NCBI GenBank assembly: GCA_030428945.1
Contig: JAUIEC010000003.1
Location: forward strand, 434,001 to 498,000
Direction: 5' to 3'
From: Phycisphaerae bacterium
GTDB taxonomy: Bacteria > Planctomycetota > Phycisphaerae > UBA1845 > Fen-1342
Length of the DNA: 64,000 nt
Positions 33,479 through 42,900 of the stretch are shown here, in pieces. The position numbers were made by a program, and so were the translations under genes. The notes under the pieces were generated by a model. The model was not told the origin of the DNA and made no database searches. It saw only the letters and a list, made by a program, of their open reading frames with translations. Every line of letters begins with the position of its first letter. The stretch's first letter is position 1.

Positions 33479-35022
33479 TACGAGGCCGTCCATTCACTGG
33501 CCAGGTAGTCAAGTTGCGTGACACGCAGCACTTCAGCCGGCGTCGTCAAGCCAGCCTTGATCTGTCGGATGCCATCCTGTCGAAGCGTTCGCATGCCGTG
33601 CTGCAGGGCCAACTCCCGGATCTGGCTGGCCTGGGCCCGCTGGTGGATCAACTGCCGCACCGGTTGACTGACCTCAATCAGTTCGGTGATGCAGATGCGG
33701 TCGAAATAGCCGGTCTGTCCACACGCCTCGCAGCCCGCACCGCGCTGGTAGGCGAGAAGATCGCGGGCCCGGATCCGGAGATCACGCAGTTCACTCGGAC
33801 TCGGAGCAGCTTCGCTGCTGCACTTGCGGCAGACCTTGCGGACCAACCGCTGCGCCCCGACCGCCAGGAGGGAGTCCGCGACCAAGTAAGGTTCGATACC
33901 GAGATCGAGCAGGCGGGCCACGGCGCCGGGCGCGTCGTTCGTGTGCAGCGTGCTTAGTACGAGATGACCAGTCAGCGAACTCTGGATAGCCAAGCGGGCG
34001 GTTTCAACATCCCGGATCTCGCCGACCATGATGACATCCGGATCTTGCCGTAGCAGGCTCCGCAGGCCTTTCGCGAACGTCATGCCCTTGCGTGCGCTGA
34101 CTTGCGTCTGGCTGATGCCTGGCAGGTGATACTCGATCGGATCTTCAAGCGTCACCACGTTGAGTCGCTGGTAATCGATCTGTTGCAGGGCCGAATAGAG
34201 GGTGGTGCTCTTGCCGCTACCAGTCGGGCCAGTAATCAGGATCATGCCGTGTGAACGTTGAATCAACTCGGCCAGCTTCTCGCGGACATCCTCGGCAATG
34301 CCCAGCTCGGGTAACTCGTACAGTCGGGCGCTCTTGTCCAGTAGACGCAACACGGCTCGCTCACCGTGGGCTGTCGGGATTGTCGAGATACGAAGATCGA
34401 CGATTCGTTCGCCGATTCGGACCGTCGTGCGCCCGTCCTGGGGGAGCCGCTTCTCGGCAATGTCCATCCCGCCCATGACCTTGATCCGCGAGACGATCTC
34501 TTCGAGCATGAAACCACCCGTCTCGAGGTAGTCGAACAGAACGCCATCAATCCTGAGCCGGATCACGACGCCGTCTTCTTTGGCCTGAACGTGCAGGTCC
34601 GACGCCCGCCGTTTGACGGCATCAAAAAGCATCAGGTTGACCAGTTTGATGACGGGTGCACGCGTGGCGTCGTCGAGCAGGTCGCCGTCGGCTTCGAGAT
34701 TCTCGACGTCAACTGCCTCGGGGCCAGCGATCGTCGAGGCCACCTCTTCGATGTCCGTCTGTCGTTGCTGATAGGCCTGGTTAATGGCGGCCTGGATCTC
34801 CTGGTCACTTGCGACCCTGAGCTGCACTTCGCAGGCAAGCGTCAGGCCCAGATTGTCGACTGTGGCCTGTACGGCAGCATCGCTTGCGAACACCTCGATG
34901 ATGTCGGCTTGATCCGTATCGAGCCCAATCAGCGCATGCCGACGGGCGAAGTGAATCGGGATTCGCTCGACGAAGCGTCGCGAGATGCGGTGCAGTTCCA
35001 GGCTGGTGGGTGTGGCGACCAT
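33478..35022 (-). CDS. gspE: Type II secretion ATPase E
   Basis: 514 residues. An N1/N2 region (residues 1-120) is followed by the AAA-like motor. RASDLHVQAKEDGVVIRLRI opens the domain, Walker A GPTGSGKS is at 265-272, and the Asp box lies in VVTLEDPIEYHL. Walker B VGEIRDVETARLAIQ and the His box TLHTNDAPGA follow. The zinc-binding tetracysteine motif is present (VCRKC and GCEACGQTGY). All catalytic motifs are intact. It powers pseudopilus assembly from the cytoplasmic face. Confidence 0.96.
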   Translation of the reverse strand: MVATPTSLELHRISRRFVERIPIHFARRHALIGLDTDQADIIEVFASDAAVQATVDNLGLTLACEVQLRVASDQEIQAAINQAYQQRQTDIEEVASTIAGPEAVDVENLEADGDLLDDATRAPVIKLVNLMLFDAVKRRASDLHVQAKEDGVVIRLRIDGVLFDYLETGGFMLEEIVSRIKVMGGMDIAEKRLPQDGRTTVRIGERIVDLRISTIPTAHGERAVLRLLDKSARLYELPELGIAEDVREKLAELIQRSHGMILITGPTGSGKSTTLYSALQQIDYQRLNVVTLEDPIEYHLPGISQTQVSARKGMTFAKGLRSLLRQDPDVIMVGEIRDVETARLAIQSSLTGHLVLSTLHTNDAPGAVARLLDLGIEPYLVADSLLAVGAQRLVRKVCRKCSSEAAPSPSELRDLRIRARDLLAYQRGAGCEACGQTGYFDRICITELIEVSQPVRQLIHQRAQASQIRELALQHGMRTLRQDGIRQIKAGLTTPAEVLRVTQLDYLASEWTAS

Positions 35023-35028
35023 GATCAG

Positions 35029-37134
35029 CTACTTCATGAACTGGATACGATCAGGTGGAAACCCGTCATCCACGTTCGCCGCTTCGAGATCCTCCTTACT
35101 GATGTACTTGAGATCTTCGAACATCTCGTCGCGCATAACCGTCGGGCGAATGAAGGCATAGAGCCGGACCTTGCTCTTGCTCTTCGAGCGCGTCCCGGCC
35201 AGGAATTCCAGGATCGGAACGTCGCCCAGCCCGGGTATCTCGCTCTCGCTCTCCCCCAGGGTCTCGGTCAGAAGCCCGCCGACCACGACCGTGTAGGAAT
35301 CCGGGACCCGAACGGTACTTGAGATGGTGTCTGAACTGCGCGGCGGCGGCACCGAGCCATCGCCGGCGCCGGTGAAGGAACTGACGGTGATGTCATACTC
35401 GATCTCGACATGATCGCCTTCGGCGATGTGCGGCGTGATCGTCAACTGGGTGCCGGCCTTGGCAAAGCCCGCGAACGAAGTCGTTGCCACCGTGTCGGAG
35501 GCATTAACGCTCGTGAACGGTGATTCGGCAACGCTCTCCAGGCGGCCCGTCGCATTGTCATCTACCAGCAGGCGGGGTGCTGAATACACCTGCGTCTTGC
35601 CGTGCGTCTGCAGTGCCTGCACGATCAGCGGCACCTCGTCCGGTGCGAGCAGAACACCGGTTCCGCCCGGCAGGACATTCAGCATCCGCTGGCCGGTCGC
35701 AGGCGTGATCCCCGACAGCCCGAACGAAGAGAACAGCAGGTAGTCCCACGGATCGCCAAGATCGAGCCCCTGCAGCTCGACACCGAGGTTCAGGCTCTCG
35801 TCGGCACTGATTGAGACCAGCGTAACTTCGACGAGCACCTGTGGCCGCCGCTGGTCCAGCCGTCGGATCAGCTCACTGACTTGGCGATGCACTTCCGGGG
35901 TCGCGACGAGAATGATCGAGTTGGTGTGCTCGTCCAATGACATCGAGAAACCTTCGCCCTGAACAGCGGTCAAGGCCTGGATTGGCTGAACCGCTTGATC
36001 CTGTCCCCGCGACGAGAGTTCCGGGCGAGCAACGGGATCCTCACGTGGCGCTGGCGGGCTGTCCTGAATGTTCGGTTCGCCCAGCAGGCCAGCCAGCGAC
36101 GCAAAAACGTCGTCCGCCCGCCGGTTCATCAGTTGATAGAAGCGCATTGGACTGGCTGCCGCCGCGGGTGCGACATCAAATCGAACCATCAACTGACCGA
36201 TGGCCCGGTGCTGATCTGTCGTAGCAGTGACGATCAGAGCGTTGGTCTCATCGTCGCTGACGATTCGCATCGGCAGTCCGCCGACGAATTCTTCCGCGAG
36301 TCTTCGCACGCGGGAGGTGGACACGAACTCGGCGTGATAAACCTGGGTCGATCGCTCCACCTTGAGATCGAACTCTTCACAAAGGGCCCTGGCCCTGTTG
36401 GCATACGCAGCGCCTCCGATTGCAAGCAAGTCGCCCGAAGCCGGATCCACCTGCAGACTGACCGGCAGAGATGCACTGCCGGTAGGTCCCAGTCGCAGTT
36501 GCTCGACCATCACCCGCGTCACCAGTTCGGCAAGCTCGGCCGGGTCCGCGTTCCTGACCGGGATGCGTGTCACACTCGGAATGCTCTGCGGGCCATCGAT
36601 CAGAGCGGCCATCTCCAGAATCCGCCGTACGTTCTGGGCGAAGTCCGTGATCACGAGAAGATTCCCCTCCGGAATGACCAGGATGCTGCCGCCTGGCTCG
36701 GTCAGAAGAGGCTCGATTGTGGACTGGAGGCGGGTAAGCTCCACGTGCCGGCATGGAAGCACGTAGGAGATCACCTGCGCTCCAGGGACTTCGCTATCCA
36801 ATTCACGCAGTGCTGTTCCGGGGTCGGCGATCTGAAGGGCGATGATCCGATGCCAACCCGCTTGTTCGGCCGGAACAAGCGCGAAGCCGTGCGTTTTCAG
36901 GACGCTTCGCAGCAGTCCAGGCAGCGATTCCATCGGAATCGGATGGGCGAAGGTCAAACTGACCTTCTTGCTGAGCACGGATCGATCGTAGATCAGATTC
37001 AACTCGAGGCTGGTCGCGACATAGTCAACGAACGTGCTCAGTTCGATCTCAGGAGGCAAGTCGATCCGTACCGTCTCGGGAGCCGACGGTGCCTGTAGAA
37101 GCGCAACCAGAGCGACGATGACGGCTGGACGCAT
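35029..37134 (-). CDS. gspD: Type II secretion outer-membrane secretin D
   Basis: 701 residues from the ATG at 37134; the frame is open upstream, but this start begins a signal-peptide-like segment (MRPAVIVALVALLQAPSA). N0 and several N1-type periplasmic domains follow (LVIPEGNLLVITDFAQNVRR; NALIVTATTDQHRAIGQLM; NSIILVATPEVHRQVSELI). The secretin barrel domain covers about residues 470-680, with VLVEVTLVSIS, the GTQLTITPHI stretch and GGLLTETLGESESEIPGLG. It forms the gated outer-membrane channel. No pilotin gene was recognised. Confidence 0.95.
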   Translation of the reverse strand: MRPAVIVALVALLQAPSAPETVRIDLPPEIELSTFVDYVATSLELNLIYDRSVLSKKVSLTFAHPIPMESLPGLLRSVLKTHGFALVPAEQAGWHRIIALQIADPGTALRELDSEVPGAQVISYVLPCRHVELTRLQSTIEPLLTEPGGSILVIPEGNLLVITDFAQNVRRILEMAALIDGPQSIPSVTRIPVRNADPAELAELVTRVMVEQLRLGPTGSASLPVSLQVDPASGDLLAIGGAAYANRARALCEEFDLKVERSTQVYHAEFVSTSRVRRLAEEFVGGLPMRIVSDDETNALIVTATTDQHRAIGQLMVRFDVAPAAAASPMRFYQLMNRRADDVFASLAGLLGEPNIQDSPPAPREDPVARPELSSRGQDQAVQPIQALTAVQGEGFSMSLDEHTNSIILVATPEVHRQVSELIRRLDQRRPQVLVEVTLVSISADESLNLGVELQGLDLGDPWDYLLFSSFGLSGITPATGQRMLNVLPGGTGVLLAPDEVPLIVQALQTHGKTQVYSAPRLLVDDNATGRLESVAESPFTSVNASDTVATTSFAGFAKAGTQLTITPHIAEGDHVEIEYDITVSSFTGAGDGSVPPPRSSDTISSTVRVPDSYTVVVGGLLTETLGESESEIPGLGDVPILEFLAGTRSKSKSKVRLYAFIRPTVMRDEMFEDLKYISKEDLEAANVDDGFPPDRIQFMK

Positions 37135-37135
37135 T

Positions 37136-38182
37136 TCATTTGCCCCGGGCCGTTTGATCGCCCCGCGGTTCCACGACCGCGCCTCGGATCGGAATGACCG
37201 CCTTGACTTCAACATCACCCTCAAGGATCTGGACTTGCATGCGGCCTTCGATTCGGCCGAGGACTCGGCCGGCAGCAGAAAACCGAATCGACGTCTCCCC
37301 TGGAGATCGGCGCACTTCGAGCAGGCTCAAGTCGTCGTTGCCTCGAAGTGACACACGACCGATTCGCGAGGTTGTACCGTGGATGATGCTGAAGCCTTGT
37401 CGCTCGACAGTTCCGAACGACACCTGCCCAAAGTCGATCAACTGGTCTTCTGATACCGTATCAGCAGTTGCCGTTGCAAAGATCGGCAGGCGGATCCGCG
37501 GCACCTCAACCGATGTGGTCGTAACCCAGACCGTTGGTCGAAATGCGCCGGACTCAACCGCCTGCTGAAGAAGCACCTGCACGCGTCCCGGCTCACCTGC
37601 CGCGACGCGACTGGACGTTACGGTACATTCCAGACGTGGATCATCGGGTTCCGCTGCGAGAATCTCGAAGCCGGCATCTTCGATGGTGTGCACGCCGACA
37701 TTGGCGACTACCGGCGTGTGACCGTCGCCCCTGAAGATACCCAGCGAGGCAAAGTCCGGTTCGCAGAACACCTCCGGAACCACACGATACCGAACTGGCA
37801 CGCTGACCCGGATCCCTGGCTCCGTGGTCAGCCAGACGGAACGTCGGACTTCGTCGATGTAGTCGCAGGTTTCAAGCCGAATGTGCCAGATCCCTGATGC
37901 GCCCGGCTCCACCTGCAACTCGGGGACCTGACCGCTGAGGCAGACGCAGTCCGAACCCGTACCACAAACGCGAACCGCCTCCGAACTGGTGTTGCTGAAG
38001 CGGATTGTACGTTCAAGCTCAGCAAAAGGCCGCACCTGCCCGAAGTCGATCGCAGCCGTGGTTGGCACCAGTTTTGAGTCCGCGACCCCCACGGGAGCGA
38101 GCAGGCCCAGGAAAAATCCGAGTACTGCGGCCTTCGCGGCGGGTTGCAGACCCCGTCTCGTTTCGCTATTCATAGATTTCAA
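37136..38182 (-). CDS. DUF1573 exported protein in the secretion operon
   Basis: 348 residues (the ATG at 38173 is an alternative). A signal peptide covers roughly residues 4-36, ending in GVADS. ATTAAIDFGQVRPFAELERTIRFSNTS is an Ig-like DUF1573 domain, repeated around SEDQLIDFGQVSFGTVERQGFS. Two Cys pairs (VCGTGSDCVCL) lie in the first. DUF1573 proteins are abundant in Planctomycetes and Bacteroidetes and are thought to be envelope Ig-like modules. It ends one base before the gspD start, so it is co-transcribed; a role in secretion or substrate binding is inferred from position only. Confidence 0.82.
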   Translation of the reverse strand: MKSMNSETRRGLQPAAKAAVLGFFLGLLAPVGVADSKLVPTTAAIDFGQVRPFAELERTIRFSNTSSEAVRVCGTGSDCVCLSGQVPELQVEPGASGIWHIRLETCDYIDEVRRSVWLTTEPGIRVSVPVRYRVVPEVFCEPDFASLGIFRGDGHTPVVANVGVHTIEDAGFEILAAEPDDPRLECTVTSSRVAAGEPGRVQVLLQQAVESGAFRPTVWVTTTSVEVPRIRLPIFATATADTVSEDQLIDFGQVSFGTVERQGFSIIHGTTSRIGRVSLRGNDDLSLLEVRRSPGETSIRFSAAGRVLGRIEGRMQVQILEGDVEVKAVIPIRGAVVEPRGDQTARGK

Positions 38183-38266
38183 GCCTGTGTGGTCGCAAGA
38201 CCACGCGTGCTGATTTCAGCCGTCGGTCGCACTAACCCTGCGGCCGGCGGTGTTTTTTTGAGCGAC

Positions 38267-39055
38267 TTACTCGCTCACCTCGCCGTCATCAACTGGCAAC
38301 ACGCGTTGCTCCGAAGCGACCACGCGTGCCGAAGCAGCCGTGCTGGTCTCGTTGATTGCAGTCAACTTAAGTTGGTTGCTCGATCCGATCGCGCTGGCCA
38401 CCGCGGCTTCGAAACTGCTTCGCTCGGCGGCCGCCACGTCGTCCGGAAGTTCGACTGCCATCCGGGCCCGGTACACACGCCGAGCCGTTGCCACGGCTTC
38501 GCGCTGCTCCTGGGTCAGATCGAGCGCTCGGAAGGGCAGTGGCAGCCCTGGCTGATCGGCGATGTTGGCATAAGTGTCCCGGACCGCAGGTGTCCAACTC
38601 GCGAGCACCAACTGCCTCAGTTGATCGATCAGATCGTCGTACTCAGACTCACGCTGAGCAAGCGTTGCCCTCGCCGACTGCAGCTCAGCGACTTCGCCAC
38701 GGCCCTGTCGCAGCTCAGATTGGATGTGACGCACGATTCCGATCTGGTCGGCGACCGCTCGATGCGCTGATCGCCAGCTCTCCGAATTCGTTCCGTGCCA
38801 GGTCCGTACGGCGTTGAGCACAAGGTCGAGCTCGGGTTCCGACAGGTCGAGGCAGCACAGGGCTGCCCCATCCATGCTCAAGTCACGTCGGATCTGATCA
38901 ATCTCCGCAGCATCCTGCTCGCTGAGTTCAAGATAGGCGATCAACATCGCCGCTTCAGCAGGCCGCGAGAGTCCGTACCACGTGAGCACACCTCCGCAGG
39001 TCAGCAGAACACCGAACAGAGTCACTGCGCGTACATGCGCTCGCAGTCGTGCCAT
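38267..39055 (-). CDS. Membrane-anchored helical protein, first gene of the secretion operon
   Basis: 262 residues from the ATG at 39055, with AAGGAG before it. One membrane helix (VTLFGVLLTCGGVLTWYGL, residues 10-28) is followed by an extracytoplasmic, almost all-helical domain with ELSEQDAAEIDQIRRDLS and a DLTQEQREAVATARRVY segment. The latter resembles LTxxQ-type periplasmic sensor proteins. A single CC pair lies in AALCCLDLSE. The gene is not recognised with certainty. It precedes the DUF1573 gene by 84 bases, and its upstream region holds the likely operon promoter. Confidence 0.62.
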   Translation of the reverse strand: MARLRAHVRAVTLFGVLLTCGGVLTWYGLSRPAEAAMLIAYLELSEQDAAEIDQIRRDLSMDGAALCCLDLSEPELDLVLNAVRTWHGTNSESWRSAHRAVADQIGIVRHIQSELRQGRGEVAELQSARATLAQRESEYDDLIDQLRQLVLASWTPAVRDTYANIADQPGLPLPFRALDLTQEQREAVATARRVYRARMAVELPDDVAAAERSSFEAAVASAIGSSNQLKLTAINETSTAASARVVASEQRVLPVDDGEVSE

Positions 39056-39395
39056 GGCTTGCTCCTTGGTTGTTACGTACGTTCCGCCCACTTGATAGTT
39101 GCACGAAAAAACTGCGAAGCAACCGCGACTCAGAAAATCAAAGGGGACAGATCACATTTCTTGCGACGTTTGGCGAACGATAAGCGCTCGACATTGGCCA
39201 GATTTGCGCGCTCCGTTGTCCGTGTGAACAACGTCGAACGAAAAATTTGTAATTGCAAGCCGGTTTTTTGAGTGCAGACTAGCCAGTGAAATCAGCGCGA
39301 ACGGGCGAACCCTTTCGCACGACAATCTAGCATCGTGGTGCAGCTTGCTGCATGACATGCCTACGTAACCGCTCCGAACGGGCGTCGGAGTTACC
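39056..39395. promoter_or_regulatory. Divergent control region with palindrome and REP-like fragment
   Basis: This 340-base gap separates the leftward secretion operon from the rightward lipoprotein/Rhs operon, so both promoters should lie here. A perfect palindrome TGCAGC-TT-GCTGCA at 39339-39352 lies 43 bases before the lipoprotein start and may be an operator. At 39138-39163, AATCAAAGGGGACAGATCAC resembles the conserved sequence often left by REP-associated or IS200-like transposase elements. No complete element is present. No clear -35/-10 pair was identified. Confidence 0.45.
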
Positions 39396-39962
39396 GTGCG
39401 CATTGCCTGCGTATTCCTGATGTTGTTCGTGGTCGGCTGCGCTAGCCGCGACCTGGAATCCATCGATCCACATCGACAACGGATGCGGGCCGAACGACTT
39501 CATAACGATGCGCTCGATCGAGTTGAAGCGGGTGAAGCGCAGGCAGCCGAACAAGCGCTCCGGGCCGCGATTGATGCCGATCCGTTCCACGGCCTTGCGC
39601 ACGCGAATCTCGGTGCACTGCTGCTCCAGAAGCGCGAACTCTACGAGGCGGCCTGGCACCTGCGCTACGCCGCGAAGTTAATGCCGCGGGCGAGCCAACC
39701 GCGAGCCAACCTCGGCCTGCTATACGCAACCGCTGGTCAGGCGGACAAAGCCGAAGCGCAGTTGCGTGAAGCACTTGAGTTGAACCCGACCGACTTGGAT
39801 GTGGTTGGGCATCTCGTTCGTATTCACATCCGGTACGACCGGATTACCCCTGAAACAGAAGGTTGGTTGCAGCGGCTCGCCGTCGAGGATCCCGATCCTG
39901 GCTGGCGGGCATGGGCTGCTCGTCAACGCACTCGAATTGCATCCCAAGGAGCGATTCCATGA
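39396..39962 (+). CDS. TPR-repeat lipoprotein
   Basis: 188 residues from a GTG at 39396, with CGGAG upstream. The signal peptide MRIACVFLMLFVVGC ends in a lipobox, so Cys15 would carry the lipid anchor. Three tetratricopeptide repeats follow: NDALDRVEAGEAQAAEQALR, ANLGALLLQKRELYEAAWHL and ANLGLLYATAGQADKAEAQLREALELNP. TPR lipoproteins act as assembly or pilotin-like factors in the envelope. It overlaps the Rhs gene by 4 bases (ATGA), so it may assist export or display of that protein. The last 40 residues are less regular. Confidence 0.88.
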   Translation: MRIACVFLMLFVVGCASRDLESIDPHRQRMRAERLHNDALDRVEAGEAQAAEQALRAAIDADPFHGLAHANLGALLLQKRELYEAAWHLRYAAKLMPRASQPRANLGLLYATAGQADKAEAQLREALELNPTDLDVVGHLVRIHIRYDRITPETEGWLQRLAVEDPDPGWRAWAARQRTRIASQGAIP

Positions 39963-42900
39963 TGGCTACGCGGACACAGATCTCGTATGCGCTCGTTTTT
40001 GCCACTGCCCTGCAGGGGCTCCCCGCCATGGCTGCCGACATTGCGGCAGATGCAGCCGCTCCAACCGGCATCGGGGCCGCGCTGCTGCCACCTGGCGCTG
40101 TCGAGGCCGACGGATCTGTCTTCCTGACGCATCGGGATCTGACCATTCCGAGTATCGGCTCGCCCGCTGTCACGTGGTCTGCAGCCCGTCGGTACTCGCA
40201 GTTGAGCAGCATCGGCGACACGGTTCAGGGCCAGGAGTGGCTGCACGGCTACATGGACACGCTTACGCTGGCGACTCCGGGCAGCGCGTCAACGAGCGAC
40301 GTCACGTGGTCCGGTGCAAGCGATGACGAGGTGTTCTTCTCGAACACCGCCAGCTACACTTATGCCAAGTCCGACGATTCGCAGCGTTTGACGCTGGCGC
40401 ACGAGCACACCGGTGATCCGGCGGATACGTTCCGGATTTCGTCGTCCAACGGCCATTACATGGTCTTCTACGACCACGAGCACTCGACGACGGCCTATCG
40501 TCTGAGGCTCTTCCGCATTGAGGATGAGTCGGGGAATCGACTGGAGATCACACTCGACAGCTCGACCGGACGAGTCGACTACATCACCGATCCCTCCGGG
40601 CACTACTTCCGCTATAGCTACGTCTCGGGCGGCGACAATGATGGCAAGCTCGACTACATCAGGGTCTTCAAGAGTTCAGGCACGGCTGACGCCGATCTGA
40701 TTGCTCGCATCGATTACACGTACAAGGCCAGCGCCGATGGGAACGACTCCGGCGTCGGAACGACCGGCGACCTGATCCAGGTCGACGTGAAGACCCACAA
40801 AACCGATGAAACCGGTACGACCTTCGCGATCCAGCGGACCGTCTACTACCGCTACTACAAAGATGCAGACAGCGACGGCAACGATCATCAGCTCAAGATG
40901 GTCCTGGAACGCGAGCACGCCAATCGAGCCGAGGATGCCCTCGGTAACGTCCTGACCGAGACTGACGCGAACGTCGACGACTACGCGACCTACCTGTTCG
41001 AGTATGACGGCAATGACCGGGTCTCGGAGATGATTGCCGCATCCGCCTCTGCGGGCGGCTGCGGAGGCTGCGGTGGTGGCAGCGAAGGGACCTTCACGTA
41101 TACGTACAGCACGCAGTCGAGCAGCAGTCGCAACGACTGGGTTATTCGGGCCAAGATCGACCACAACGGCACGACCCGCTACGTGCTGCTGAACGACTGG
41201 GACGAAGTGCACAAGGCAGTGCTGTTGACCGATGACTCGGATCACTCCGACCCGATTTGGGCGGTTGAGTATGTCCGCGATTCGACGTCCGGGCAGATTA
41301 CCAGCGTTTACACGCCGTCAGCGATCAGCGATTTCAACTCATCGACCAACGCTTTGACCTACGTTAACGACGGACTGGTTCGCGACTTTACCTGGGATTC
41401 GTCTGGTTCGGCTCTTGAGAGCGTCCGCGTTCGGAAATACTCCCAGGCTACCTCGGCCGCGCTGTACGTGCAGCGCTACAGCTACGAGGATGCCCCGACT
41501 GGCGTTGCGACGTTGGCCCCGCGACGCGTAATGGCGAAATCGCACAGCTACCCGACTGGAACGACTGACCCGAACGACACGTCTCGGACGGTCACGACCT
41601 ACGACTACGCGTATCACACGGACTCGGGCGATCTGGACAGCGATGCCAACACATCGGAAGAGACAACCCGGATCCTGGTCCGTGAGACGACACATCCGAT
41701 TGTCTCGACCGGCCAGAACGGTTCCGGCGTGGCCGCAACGGAGTATGAGTACTTCGACACTGAAGGGCGTGTTCGCTGGCAGAAGGATGCCGAGGGCGTC
41801 GTCTCGTACCGCAGCTACGTCGATCTGACCGGGCAATCCGCATACAGCGTCACGGATGTCTATACCGGGGCCACCGAGGGCGACATCAGCCCGAGCGGGA
41901 TAACGAGCCCCGAGCAGGCCTCAAGTGTCGATTTGTGGGCTGATTGGAGCGGGGCTGCGCCAAAGGACGCGGCGGCGTCTCCAGCGTACGACTTCCAGAC
42001 AACCGGGTCTGCAAGCAGTTACCTCCAACTCGCGACCAAGCGAGAGTTTGACCTGCAGGGACGCTTGCGCAAGTCGACAGATCGTGCCGACCGGGTCAGT
42101 TACCGCGCGTATCTCGATGGCGAAACGAGGACCTATTCGCCTTGGGATGCGACGACCGACAAGCCACTTGTCCCAGCGCAGCGGCAATTGGTCGATCATG
42201 GTGGTCGCCCGATTGAGACGATTGCCGTCGATCCGACTTCGGTCACGTTCTCGGATCCTCCCACCGGGGCAGAGACCTTGACGAATCAGGCCTACTGGGT
42301 TTCCTGGAGCAAAACTGATTACGATTCCTCGCTTCGCCGGTCGACCTTAAAGGACTACCACGACATCCCGAGCAGCGGCGACGGAAGCGACGGGACAAAC
42401 TACTACACAACGACGTACACGTATGCGAGCGATTCAACTGCTCGGACGGAATCGAGCACGGTTGAAGATCCCGAGGACGGTTACCGCAGAACGACCTTCA
42501 ATCCAATCGGCAAGCCGCTCGAAGTCGAAATGACCGCAACGGAGTCCAGCGGCAGCCCGACGAGCTGGAAGACGGTCACTGAATACTTCTACGATCAGGC
42601 AACCCCGGGAACCGGCGTGTCGAAGGGTGGCCTTGGCAACGTCACGCAGGTCAAGAGCTACTACGCGGACGCCGGCTCCAACAGCACATCGATGACGTAC
42701 GACTGGCGCGGCCGCCAGATCTTCGACGGCCCTCCAGCCGGCCCGAAATCGCTTCGCAAATACGACAACCTGGATCGCGTCGTTGCCGTTGGCACCTTCG
42801 AGAACTCCGAGAGCCTGAGCGTCAGCGACGATCCCGAGACAAAAACAAGCGGACGCCTGGCCCTGTCAGAGACGGGCCACAACGACCGGGGCCAGCAGTA

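Noticed and set aside
34366-35322. 318-codon open frame antisense to gspE/gspD
   Set aside because: Overlaps well-conserved ATPase and secretin genes and shows no domain.
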